A stretch of DNA of 64,000 nt, taken from Thalassotalea hakodatensis. Its GTDB lineage: Bacteria; Pseudomonadota; Gammaproteobacteria; Enterobacterales; Alteromonadaceae. Below, piece after piece: positions 26,715 to 35,003 of this stretch (its first letter is position 1; the number at the start of each line of letters is the position of its first letter). Both the position numbers and the translations under genes were made by a program. The notes below the pieces were generated by a model. The model was not told where the DNA came from. It did no database searches and was given only the letters and a program-made list of their open reading frames with translations. The DNA is taken from positions 1,240,001-1,304,000 of the forward strand of contig NZ_AP027365.1 of the NCBI RefSeq assembly GCF_030295995.1, in the 5' to 3' direction.

Positions 26715-28694
26715 TCATTCTTGTTTATTGTCTTCTAGTTTAAACCAGCCTTTTTCGTAGGCCAAACTTCCCCACAAAACATGTGCTAAAGCTATCTCTG
26801 ATAGCTTAGGGTTATCATCGCTAGAAGTTAATGCGTTATGGGCATAATTATAAGTGAAACTCAAAGGGGCCTTACTCGGTTGTAGAATAACAACTTTATC
26901 ATTAGCCATGTATGCGAAATTTTCTGCATATTGCATCATTGCGCGATTTGAAGCGTCTGGATTAGTAAGGTCATGTCCCAACATGGGAGATTGATTTTCT
27001 ACTCCCATTAATGAGAGTAAGGTCGGACCTAAGTCTATCTGACTTACAACGCGTTCATCTAATTTAGGGGATATTCCAGAATTTAAAATAACACCGGGAA
27101 TATGAAAGTTGTTTATTGGGACTAAATCACTTCCCATCGCCCTTGCATCATGATCCGCAACAACAAGAAAAATGGTGTTTTCCCAATATGGTTGTGTTTT
27201 AGCTTTAGCAATAAAGTTTCCTAACGCATAGTCAGCATATTGAATAGCCTTATGTCTAAGTAATTCCTTTGCGTCATACTTTTGTAACTGGTTGTCGGTA
27301 TATTCAATCGGTGTAATAACTCCTTCTGGGATTTCAAAAGGGTCATGATTACTAGAAGTGAATATAAAACTAAAAAATGGTTGTTTACGATTGTGAAGTT
27401 CGGTTAATTCAATATCTGCTTGATTAAATAAGTCTTCATCACTGGCTCCCCATGAAGCAACAAATTGAGGGTTTTCAATATCGTCAAAATCGACAATATC
27501 AGTGAAACCATTGCCTAAGAAAAAGCTTTTCATGTTATCAAAGTGACTTTCTCCACCATAAATAAATTGGGTTTCATAACCTTTATTATTAAGCAGAGAA
27601 GCAATTGTGAAGAAGTCTTTTTGAGATTTATCAAGCTTAACTACAGCTCTTGATGGAGTGGGCGTAAATCCCGTTATTACTGCTTCAATACCTCTTACAG
27701 AGCGAGTTCCAGTCGCATATAGCCTTTTAAAAGCCCAGCCTTCGGCATTCAATTTATCTATTTCTGGTGTCAGTGGTATACCACCAAGTGACGACACAAA
27801 TTGAGCGCCCAAGCTTTCCTCTAAAATAATGACTAGATTTTTAGGTTGTCCTTGATAAACAGGTGCACGTTTAGATAATGATGGCAATTTAGTGTTAACG
27901 AAACTATTTGGCGAAATGTTTGTTTCTTGTTTTACTAATTCTATGACTCTTTTTTCGTCCATTTTTCCATATAGCTTAGCTGCATTTTTCTCATCGCCAA
28001 ACTGTTTGAATGCATAGGCCACACTATAAATGGAGTTTAATGTTAGCGAGTTTATCAGTGGGTCAGTTGAAAAATAGACCAAAGCGGGGTTAATAGGACG
28101 ATGGCCTAATGTGCCTCTGGCACAAAGCAGTATTGTTAAGAAGAGAATTAAAAAAGCCAGAGTAGAACTTTTCATATTTACTGATGTAAATGATGACTTA
28201 ACGATCAGTATTCTGCCAAGGGCCTTCCAAATGAATATACTAGAAATGAATAGCAGTATTAATACTATTAGTAAGGTCGCTAAATGACCATTTATAAGCA
28301 TTTTTGTCACTTCATCTGGATACGCTAGATACTCAATAAATAATCGATTAGGTCTAAATCCGTATTCGTTAATAAAGGCAGGAGTCGCTAATTCAAAAAA
28401 TATGACTGAGATTGCAGCGATGGAAAACCATAGTTTTAGTAATACTAACCACCATTGCTTAAATTTTGTGACAAATAACCAAGGATGTAATAAAGCAGGT
28501 ATGGCGCATAGGTAACCAATGGTACTTAAATCGATTCTAAAGCCATTGATTAAAAGCGTTGAAACGCTACTAATGTCGCTAAATCGATCTAACTGCCAAA
28601 ATGTCAATCCTAGTCTTGATAATAAAAGGACTAGGATAGTTACAATAGAATAAATTAAAAAAGGTCTTAAAGTACAATATACAGCAGTAAACAT
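26715..28694 (-). CDS. LtaS-like sulfatase-fold phosphoglycerol transferase
   Basis: A 659-residue inner-membrane protein: five N-terminal membrane segments (about 12-195) and a periplasmic alkaline-phosphatase-fold domain (about 265-610). The metal site and nucleophile marks of the LTA synthase family are present: IILEESLGAQ, ATGTRSVRGIEA with the likely Thr nucleophile, YGGESHFDNM, WGASDEDLF, SSNHDPFEIP and VVADHDAR. These enzymes move phosphoglycerol from phosphatidylglycerol onto envelope glycans or lipids and leave diacylglycerol. A gene for DgkA, which recycles diacylglycerol, lies just upstream. CTTAAG boxes precede it at 28744-28771, so it probably has its own regulated promoter. Confidence 0.85.
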   Translation of the reverse strand: MFTAVYCTLRPFLIYSIVTILVLLLSRLGLTFWQLDRFSDISSVSTLLINGFRIDLSTIGYLCAIPALLHPWLFVTKFKQWWLVLLKLWFSIAAISVIFFELATPAFINEYGFRPNRLFIEYLAYPDEVTKMLINGHLATLLIVLILLFISSIFIWKALGRILIVKSSFTSVNMKSSTLAFLILFLTILLCARGTLGHRPINPALVYFSTDPLINSLTLNSIYSVAYAFKQFGDEKNAAKLYGKMDEKRVIELVKQETNISPNSFVNTKLPSLSKRAPVYQGQPKNLVIILEESLGAQFVSSLGGIPLTPEIDKLNAEGWAFKRLYATGTRSVRGIEAVITGFTPTPSRAVVKLDKSQKDFFTIASLLNNKGYETQFIYGGESHFDNMKSFFLGNGFTDIVDFDDIENPQFVASWGASDEDLFNQADIELTELHNRKQPFFSFIFTSSNHDPFEIPEGVITPIEYTDNQLQKYDAKELLRHKAIQYADYALGNFIAKAKTQPYWENTIFLVVADHDARAMGSDLVPINNFHIPGVILNSGISPKLDERVVSQIDLGPTLLSLMGVENQSPMLGHDLTNPDASNRAMMQYAENFAYMANDKVVILQPSKAPLSFTYNYAHNALTSSDDNPKLSEIALAHVLWGSLAYEKGWFKLEDNKQE

Positions 28695-28743
28695 CGCCAG
28701 AGTATCTCGATTATGGACAAGAAGCTCACGCTACCTTATGAAA

Positions 28744-28771
28744 CTTAAGAAATGCTTAGGATAAACTTAAA
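28744..28771 (-). promoter_or_regulatory. 11-bp-periodic CTTAAG boxes upstream of the LtaS-like gene
   Basis: CTTAAG (28744), CTTAGG (28755) and CTTAAA (28766) start exactly 11 bp apart, 50-78 bp before the LtaS-like start. PmrA/CarR-type regulators bind direct repeats of this kind. The same pattern is found before the Omp85 gene and the response-regulator gene. Confidence 0.65.
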
Positions 28772-28787
28772 GTACTTAACCCAAAGA

Positions 28788-28967
28788 CTAATGTTGCTTT
28801 TCTGCCGGACGTTTGAGAATTGTGCCTGTTAAATAACCCAAGTTCATAGACATAGATATTGCATTACCACCCGTTTCTCCGAGTGTTGTTGCTAGCACTT
28901 TTATTGTCCAAAAAACTAATGTGCTCTGAGGAACCTTTATTAAATTTTCATTGATATTAGTATTCAA
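28788..28967 (-). pseudogene. Truncated DUF347/COG4705-type membrane protein
   Basis: A 59-codon frame from TTG 28967 (AGAGAG about 6 bases ahead) reads VPQSTLVFWTIKVLATTLGETGG, then SMSMNLGY, the first repeat of the COG4705 predicted membrane proteins (DUF347), which normally run to about 250 residues. After LTGTI the family pattern ends in an unrelated tail and a stop. It is therefore probably the 5' remnant of a lost gene, although a translated 59-aa peptide is possible. It lies between dgkA and the LtaS-like gene, on the same strand. Confidence 0.6.
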
Positions 28968-29016
28968 ATACTTTCTCTCTAAATTTCTGATATGTGACGT
29001 TGGATGTAAGCTGCGT

Positions 29017-29382
29017 TTACCATAAAATTGCTAACCAAGTTAAGACCGCTATTACTAGACTAATAAATACCGCAGCAGAACCTAAGTCTTTCGCTAAACC
29101 TGATAGAGGGTGAATTTCTAAGCCAACTCTATCAACAATGGCTTCAATAGCAGTGTTGAGTATTTCAGTAAACAGAATGAATAATATCGCTATAATTAAT
29201 ATAAGTTGTTCATTTACCGTTATCTCAAATAAAAAAGTAATTGGAATCGCTATAACTAAAAGTAGAAGTTCCTGTCTGAAGGCAGCCTCGTTTTTGATAA
29301 GCCATTTAAATGCTCTAGCAGAGTTCAATGTGGCAAGATAAACTCGTTTCAAACCTTTAGGCTTATTTTCATTATTAAACAT
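29017..29382 (-). CDS. dgkA: Diacylglycerol kinase DgkA
   Basis: A 121-residue three-helix inner-membrane kinase that turns diacylglycerol into phosphatidic acid. The family signature is seen in NEAAFRQELLLL (about 31) and FTEILNTAIEAIVDRVG (about 76-92), with catalytic Glu in the first helix region. The start codon directly follows the eptA stop (TAAATG), so the two are translationally coupled. EptA strips phosphoethanolamine from phosphatidylethanolamine and leaves diacylglycerol, so linking DgkA removes the by-product. Vibrio and Shewanella polymyxin-resistance loci have the same pairing. Confidence 0.96.
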   Translation of the reverse strand: MFNNENKPKGLKRVYLATLNSARAFKWLIKNEAAFRQELLLLVIAIPITFLFEITVNEQLILIIAILFILFTEILNTAIEAIVDRVGLEIHPLSGLAKDLGSAAVFISLVIAVLTWLAILW

Positions 29383-31068
29383 TTATCGATTAGCTCCATT
29401 CTTAGTATTTTGGTGTACTGTTTGTGCGATAGCACCCGCTGTTTTGCATTGATTTAGAGGGTTGTTTTGCTTAATAAAAGTCTTTGAGTCCACCGACATT
29501 TCACTTAGTAAAATATCAAATACATTATCGTGGGATATATTTTTGTCACTCATTTTACTTACGCAACTGACTCTTTCATTCTGATGTAATGAATCTGCCC
29601 AATAAATTAAAGGTACATGAGTTTGTTCTTTGGGGGCAAAAGCATAGGGTAATCCATGCAGAAATACGCCACTCTCACCTAACGATTCTCCGTGATCTGA
29701 TATATAAATCATAGATGTTTCTATATCTTGTGATTGACTTAACATATTTAGCTCGCTTATAACTTTAGAGAGAACGTAATCGGTGTAGGCTATTGTATTG
29801 TCGTAAGTATTGGCTAATTCTTCTGTGCTGCAATTTTGAATATCACTTCGTTGGCAGTCAGGGATAAAGATACGATTCTTATCTGGATAACGCTTATAGT
29901 AAGTGGGGCCATGAGAACCGATCATATGGAGTACAATTAAGGTGTCTTCATGTGTTAGCGATGCAAGTTTTTGCTTTAATGGTCTAAGCAGAACTTCATC
30001 AACGCAATATTTACCATCACACAACGGGTCAGTATTTGTTGTGTCGATCTGCAAGGTTTTTACTCTATTACAAACACCTTTGCAGCTACCATTGTTGTTA
30101 CTAACCCAAAGTACATCTGCTCCAGCAAGGTGGATAATATCTAGCGCATTTTGCTGAGCAATTGCCAGACGTTTATCGTAATTTTCTTTGTCTAACCTAG
30201 AAAACATGCAGGGCACGGATACCGCAGTAGCTGTTCCGCAAGAACTGACATTTTTAAATGAGACGACACCTAACTTTTCAGTAAATTGATTGGTTGGTTT
30301 GTGATAGCCATTTAAAGAAAAACTTTGAGCACGAGCTGTTTCGCCCAATACTAATACCGTTACATGTTTAGTGTGCTTTTCATTCACAATTACCGGGTTT
30401 GTATCTAATAGGGTAAATTTTAAAGGAGGGTATAAGTAATTTCTCTGAAGATACTTTACGGTTGAATCAATTAATGCGTATGGGGTTAAGTAGCCAACTA
30501 AGTCACGATTATTTCTACCGATAGAGGCGTAACTTGAGTAAAAAACGAGAACGATAAGAACCACTATTCCAAAACTTACTCCCATTAATTTTGTTCGATC
30601 AAATAACTCCCCTAAAAATGACTTATAAGTTAGTCGTATTTTTGCAATCAATATTGAGGGCAATATGCCAAATGTAAATAGGAATATAAATGCTGAAAAA
30701 TTGACGTATGAAAGGGCTTCTGCCGTGTCTGTCTCAACCGTGTTTTGTATCATGCCATAGTCGAAAACAATGCCATAAGTAATGCTGCTGTAAAAAACAA
30801 CCGAAGAAACCATTACTAATAGTATAAGCAGAGGCTTCGTAATCCATCTAAATGCAAAAAAGCATTGTAGAAACACTGAAAGACATAGTAATAAAACTGG
30901 AATAGAAATTAAGAAGAACTGGTTGAACTCATCAAGTCTAGTGATTGCTGCTGTTGTTTTTATAAAGAAAGGGATATTGAGTAAAAAAATCACGTAGCTA
31001 CAAGTAAACAAGACCAGTTTATTTGTAGAAAACGTAAATGAATTGAACAAGTTTGTTACTTTATTCAT
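29383..31068 (-). CDS. eptA: Lipid A phosphoethanolamine transferase EptA
   Basis: A 561-residue inner-membrane enzyme that adds phosphoethanolamine to lipid A and lowers binding of polymyxin and other cationic peptides; mobile MCR enzymes belong to the same family. Five membrane helices occupy about residues 16-180. The periplasmic domain shows LGETARAQSFSLNGY with zinc ligand Glu243, SCGTATAVSVPCMFS with the Thr nucleophile (279 or 281), HMIGSHGPTYYKRYP and ISDHGESLGE. Cys pairs for the usual disulfides are present. It starts 9 bp after the Omp85 gene, in the same operon. Co-regulation by the adjacent two-component system is inferred from the shared promoter boxes. Confidence 0.96.
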   Translation of the reverse strand: MNKVTNLFNSFTFSTNKLVLFTCSYVIFLLNIPFFIKTTAAITRLDEFNQFFLISIPVLLLCLSVFLQCFFAFRWITKPLLILLVMVSSVVFYSSITYGIVFDYGMIQNTVETDTAEALSYVNFSAFIFLFTFGILPSILIAKIRLTYKSFLGELFDRTKLMGVSFGIVVLIVLVFYSSYASIGRNNRDLVGYLTPYALIDSTVKYLQRNYLYPPLKFTLLDTNPVIVNEKHTKHVTVLVLGETARAQSFSLNGYHKPTNQFTEKLGVVSFKNVSSCGTATAVSVPCMFSRLDKENYDKRLAIAQQNALDIIHLAGADVLWVSNNNGSCKGVCNRVKTLQIDTTNTDPLCDGKYCVDEVLLRPLKQKLASLTHEDTLIVLHMIGSHGPTYYKRYPDKNRIFIPDCQRSDIQNCSTEELANTYDNTIAYTDYVLSKVISELNMLSQSQDIETSMIYISDHGESLGESGVFLHGLPYAFAPKEQTHVPLIYWADSLHQNERVSCVSKMSDKNISHDNVFDILLSEMSVDSKTFIKQNNPLNQCKTAGAIAQTVHQNTKNGANR

Positions 31069-31077
31069 TTATAAACC

Positions 31078-32673
31078 TTAAAAAGAGTGCTTAGTAGTTA
31101 TGCGAAACTCAACACCATTGACATTTTCACCATTGGTCATAGGCTTGATAATATCGATATGAATGACACGTGCTTCGCTGGTTTGAGTGGAGTAGAACCG
31201 AGCACCTATACCGATAGAAGTCATCCAAGACTCTTGGTTAAATTCGCTTTCGCTTTGACTAAAAACCTTGCCCGTATCGATAAATGCAGCACCGCCAACT
31301 TCAAGCAATTTATAAATATTGATATGTGGGTAATAGCGAGCTTCTAGTGTAAATTGCGTACTGTGATCACCTTGCTGGTATTGGAGTGGATAGCCTCGTA
31401 AACCCGACTCACCTCCTAACGCAATTGGAAGGTCTTTGTATTGATTTTTACTGATCTGACTTACATTCTTAAAATATGCTCCCCAATTTTCATTTATCTT
31501 TTGGAAATATTCATTACTAATGCTAAGCGATATTCTATTTTCGTTTTCTGCTGAGCTGTAAATCTCACCGTCAAATGACGTAGTTAGTAGCCAATAGGCA
31601 TCTTTAAAAACATTAGCGCCTTTGGATAGGTTTGAACGCCAAATTATGGTAGGAGATGTATTAGTTTTACCAAGGTCAGAGCCAATATCAGAGGTGATGT
31701 GCCAACCAAGATTAAAATCTTCAATATGATTAATTAAATTAAGGTTTGTCAGTTTACGAAAGTCTTTTTGTAAATATTCGACACTTAAAAATGGGTAACT
31801 AAATTCGCGATTTTTAGGGAGAGCTGAATTAGGTTGTTCGCTCAAGCTAAAGAATTGATGTTGCTCATTGGTATAGCCAATACCAAAGCGCAAAGTATCT
31901 TCATTTGTATCATTATCAAGCCATTGCCAACTTGCGGTTGAATACCTTTGATTATGCTGAAATTGATTGGAAACTTGACCATTATTATATTGAGTATCGA
32001 GTTGTTTAAAATTATTAAAACCGATATTGAATGCGTTCGGTGTATCGAAGCTAACAAAGTTCTTCTGTAGAAATATAGCTTCAGAAGTGCCGTCATCATT
32101 ACTTGTAAGTCGAATACTTGCTTCAATATTATTATTTAAATACAGGGGGAAACTGGTTTTGAATTTATATCCGCTGCGCTGATCATTAGTGAATGACTCA
32201 ATTTCAGCATCAATGCCTAGGCCTAAAAAATTTCTGTCTTTAATTCCAATAGCATATTTATTTTTACCTCCCTTCCTAGAGAAGTCGATAGTGGGCATCA
32301 ATGACCAATTATCCCAAGTTTCTATGCTAATTTGATTTGTTTCCTCCTGAATCGATACTTTGGCATCTTTAATGTATTTTTTGCTTCTGAGGTGGCGCTC
32401 TAGTTCTGCAATATCTTGAACATCAATGTCACATTTTTTTATAAAAAAAGCGGCTTCGTTATACAGTGCTTTTTCTTTTGTTTTTATATGAAGTAAGTTG
32501 GCCCAGCGATGTAGGAATATTGTATCTGGATCAGATAGATCGAAAATATCTTGGGTAGACAGAATTACGCGTTCTTTTTGATTACAACGATCCGTATTTT
32601 CTGTTGCGTTAAGTTCGGCTGTAACGAATGAAAATAGTATTAATGTAACGTTGTAAACAGATATGAGCTTCAT
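31078..32673 (-). CDS. Omp85-superfamily outer-membrane protein
   Basis: A 531-residue protein with a signal peptide (about 1-23), one or two POTRA-like segments (about 35-125, ending in EERHLR-type LERHLRSKKYIKDAKVSI) and a 16-strand-type barrel. The diagnostic L6 motif is present as GGESGLRGYPL (about 438). The family includes translocation and lipid-transport proteins such as BamA, TamA and surface-antigen barrels. With short N-terminal domains and placement before eptA, a role in envelope remodelling is plausible but unproven. CTTAAG boxes lie in the 119-bp gap upstream. Confidence 0.82.
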   Translation of the reverse strand: MKLISVYNVTLILFSFVTAELNATENTDRCNQKERVILSTQDIFDLSDPDTIFLHRWANLLHIKTKEKALYNEAAFFIKKCDIDVQDIAELERHLRSKKYIKDAKVSIQEETNQISIETWDNWSLMPTIDFSRKGGKNKYAIGIKDRNFLGLGIDAEIESFTNDQRSGYKFKTSFPLYLNNNIEASIRLTSNDDGTSEAIFLQKNFVSFDTPNAFNIGFNNFKQLDTQYNNGQVSNQFQHNQRYSTASWQWLDNDTNEDTLRFGIGYTNEQHQFFSLSEQPNSALPKNREFSYPFLSVEYLQKDFRKLTNLNLINHIEDFNLGWHITSDIGSDLGKTNTSPTIIWRSNLSKGANVFKDAYWLLTTSFDGEIYSSAENENRISLSISNEYFQKINENWGAYFKNVSQISKNQYKDLPIALGGESGLRGYPLQYQQGDHSTQFTLEARYYPHINIYKLLEVGGAAFIDTGKVFSQSESEFNQESWMTSIGIGARFYSTQTSEARVIHIDIIKPMTNGENVNGVEFRITTKHSF

Positions 32674-32716
32674 TTAGCCACCTCTTTTGAGTGTGGCTTC
32701 ATGTTATGCATCGAAG

Positions 32717-32744
32717 CTTAAGATTGGCTTATCTGAAACTGATT
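32717..32744 (-). promoter_or_regulatory. 11-bp-periodic CTTAAG boxes upstream of the Omp85-eptA-dgkA operon
   Basis: CTTAAG (32717), CTTATC (32728) and CTGATT (32739) start 11 bp apart, 44-72 bp before the Omp85 start. The first box sits in CTTAAGATTGGCT, an exact 13-bp match to the site before the response regulator. Confidence 0.65.
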
Positions 32745-32792
32745 ATCCTATCTATATAGACTTAAATTTGGGGAGTAAATGTATTGTTTAGA

Positions 32793-35003
32793 CTAAAAAT
32801 GATATCTAACCTTGGCAAAAATATTATGTGGATCTTTTGATTTAAAAGCTTCCTTGTATAGGTTTACTTTTCCAAATTTGGCTATGTCATTTTCATATTC
32901 ACCGCCAAACCCATAACTTAAGTAAAATGCAGTAAGTTTACTCATGGAGAATTTATAGCGAAATTGCAAGGCATTCTCAGAAAATGAAAAGTCTTCAAGT
33001 TCAGTTAGTGTAACTGTGCTTCCTTCAAAATTAGCTTCATATTGATTCAAATGTTTCGCTTTACCTATAAAGGATTCGAACTTGATTCTTAATTCATGAT
33101 TATCGGTAATATGGTAGTTTAAGCTGAGTGCTACACCTTGTTCGGTAAAATTGTATTCATCAATAATATTATTCTCATTCCAATCAATCCAGCTATCACT
33201 ATTATATTGCGACAATGTTAACCCAATATGGATGTTGTCATTGAACTGCTGTTCAATGAGGGCTTCAATATTATAAAAGTTGCCAGAAAAGCCTTCTTTT
33301 CCGGCCTCTACTTGAATCCCATATTTGCCCCAATAATACTCTGGAGAGCTAATATCGAGTTCAACATTGTCAAATGCAGGGAGTAATAGAGAATTGTTTC
33401 CACGAGTGATTAGATCATCATAACCAGAACTGCCATGTTCATACGATAGTTGATACTCAAATTCACCATCAGTTACCATTTCTATACCTGTACCCAATAT
33501 CAGCGGTAATTCTTCATCTTGAAAATTTGTCTTAGCTTCTAATTCAAATACCAATACAAGGTCTCTTACCGACATATTGTTGAAGTTTGGGATTTTATAT
33601 TGGTATTCGTATTCAAACTGTTTTCTGTTCACTCTTTTTACATAACCAACATCATTAAGTTGTAGATCTTCACCATAGGTAAACAAACTAAATTCATGGC
33701 TATGGCGTTCATTAATCTCTGAACTTCCCATTAGCCACCACCCTAAATCACTAACAGAACTCAAACCTTGATCAATATTTGAATTTACTATGCCCAAAGT
33801 TATTTCAGTATCTTCAGTTATTGCGTATTGCAGATCCGTGGAAATAATTGTCGATTTTCGACTGATACTGGGAGTGTCTACTTGGTTGATTAAAACTCCT
33901 AGTTTACTTGCATCTAGAGAATATTGGCCCCGCAAAACCCAGAAGTCTCTACCTAGGTTGTTGCTATCAGCTTCAAGTGCTGACATGAAACCTAAATCAA
34001 GGTGATTGTGACTAAAGGTATATTTAAGTGCTAAATCTAGTTCACCAGCATAATCATCGTCATAATATGATTCCCCGCCAATTCTTGGCGTATGTACTAG
34101 TCTGAGTGTCTCTGGTCCTGATACATCAAAAATACTTTGATTTTCATTGAAAAAAGGGCGCTTTTCAGAGAAAAAACTTTCTATTGCCGAAAAATTTACG
34201 ACTAGTTCATCCGATTCAACTTGACCAAAGTCCGGGTTGATTGTCGCGCTAATTAGTTGATTTTTGGTAGGCTTCCAAAATAACTCAGCGCCCAATACAG
34301 AAGAATTATCATTGCTGTCAATATCTCTGTTTAATGCGATGTAGGGATATAAATCAAAGCTAGCTTTACTATTAATGACGACACTTTCTTTAGAAAAACT
34401 TTGCAGAAAACTATTCATTTTCAAGTTAGCAGGGGTAGAAGAATAAGTCGCATTAGTTGCTTCATCAAATCGATTAACAGACATTCCGAATATATTCTGT
34501 TTTTGGATATTAAATGACATGGTATCCCAAGGTATGAAAATCTCAGCGACCCAAAATTCGTCATCATCTTTGGTTTTAAATTCCCAATTACCATCCCAAT
34601 CTGCATCGAGTTCTTTATTCGTTTTATAAATCCCATCAAAATAACTTCCTTGATGGTTTACGGAAAAGACATAACTTTCTTGTTCTGAATTATCCATATC
34701 CAGCATGATCTGGATGTTGTCATTCGAAAAAAGCGTATCGTTTTCTTGTGTCCTTACTCTGAGATCATTTTGTTTAAAAGAGGTTATGCCAACGTATATT
34801 CCATTTTCCGATGCTACATATTGGCAATAAAAATTACCTTCAAATTTTAAAAGTGTTTGAGGAATAACCTGATAGTTGGATTTGAATCTAATGGACTCGC
34901 TCCATATCTCGTCATCAAGTTTTCCATCTATGAGGACTTCGTTTGCTTCGATAGCGCTGACAGAGGCTACACACAACAATACGATATAGATAAATCTGTT
35001 CAT
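32793..35003 (-). CDS. CBM9-like/DUF5916 outer-membrane protein
   Basis: A 736-residue protein with signal peptide (about 1-20), an N-terminal CBM9/DOMON-like domain (IDGKLDDEIW near 26 to EFWVAEIFIPWDTMSF near 170) and a long C-terminal region of alternating aromatic strands ending in KVRYHF, typical of an outer-membrane barrel closing on Phe. The family (DUF5916) has no firm biochemical role; some members sit beside glycan or lipid processing genes. Its ATG overlaps the sensor-kinase stop (TAATG), so it is co-translated with the two-component system, which is unusual for an outer-membrane protein. Confidence 0.8.
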   Translation of the reverse strand: MNRFIYIVLLCVASVSAIEANEVLIDGKLDDEIWSESIRFKSNYQVIPQTLLKFEGNFYCQYVASENGIYVGITSFKQNDLRVRTQENDTLFSNDNIQIMLDMDNSEQESYVFSVNHQGSYFDGIYKTNKELDADWDGNWEFKTKDDDEFWVAEIFIPWDTMSFNIQKQNIFGMSVNRFDEATNATYSSTPANLKMNSFLQSFSKESVVINSKASFDLYPYIALNRDIDSNDNSSVLGAELFWKPTKNQLISATINPDFGQVESDELVVNFSAIESFFSEKRPFFNENQSIFDVSGPETLRLVHTPRIGGESYYDDDYAGELDLALKYTFSHNHLDLGFMSALEADSNNLGRDFWVLRGQYSLDASKLGVLINQVDTPSISRKSTIISTDLQYAITEDTEITLGIVNSNIDQGLSSVSDLGWWLMGSSEINERHSHEFSLFTYGEDLQLNDVGYVKRVNRKQFEYEYQYKIPNFNNMSVRDLVLVFELEAKTNFQDEELPLILGTGIEMVTDGEFEYQLSYEHGSSGYDDLITRGNNSLLLPAFDNVELDISSPEYYWGKYGIQVEAGKEGFSGNFYNIEALIEQQFNDNIHIGLTLSQYNSDSWIDWNENNIIDEYNFTEQGVALSLNYHITDNHELRIKFESFIGKAKHLNQYEANFEGSTVTLTELEDFSFSENALQFRYKFSMSKLTAFYLSYGFGGEYENDIAKFGKVNLYKEAFKSKDPHNIFAKVRYHF

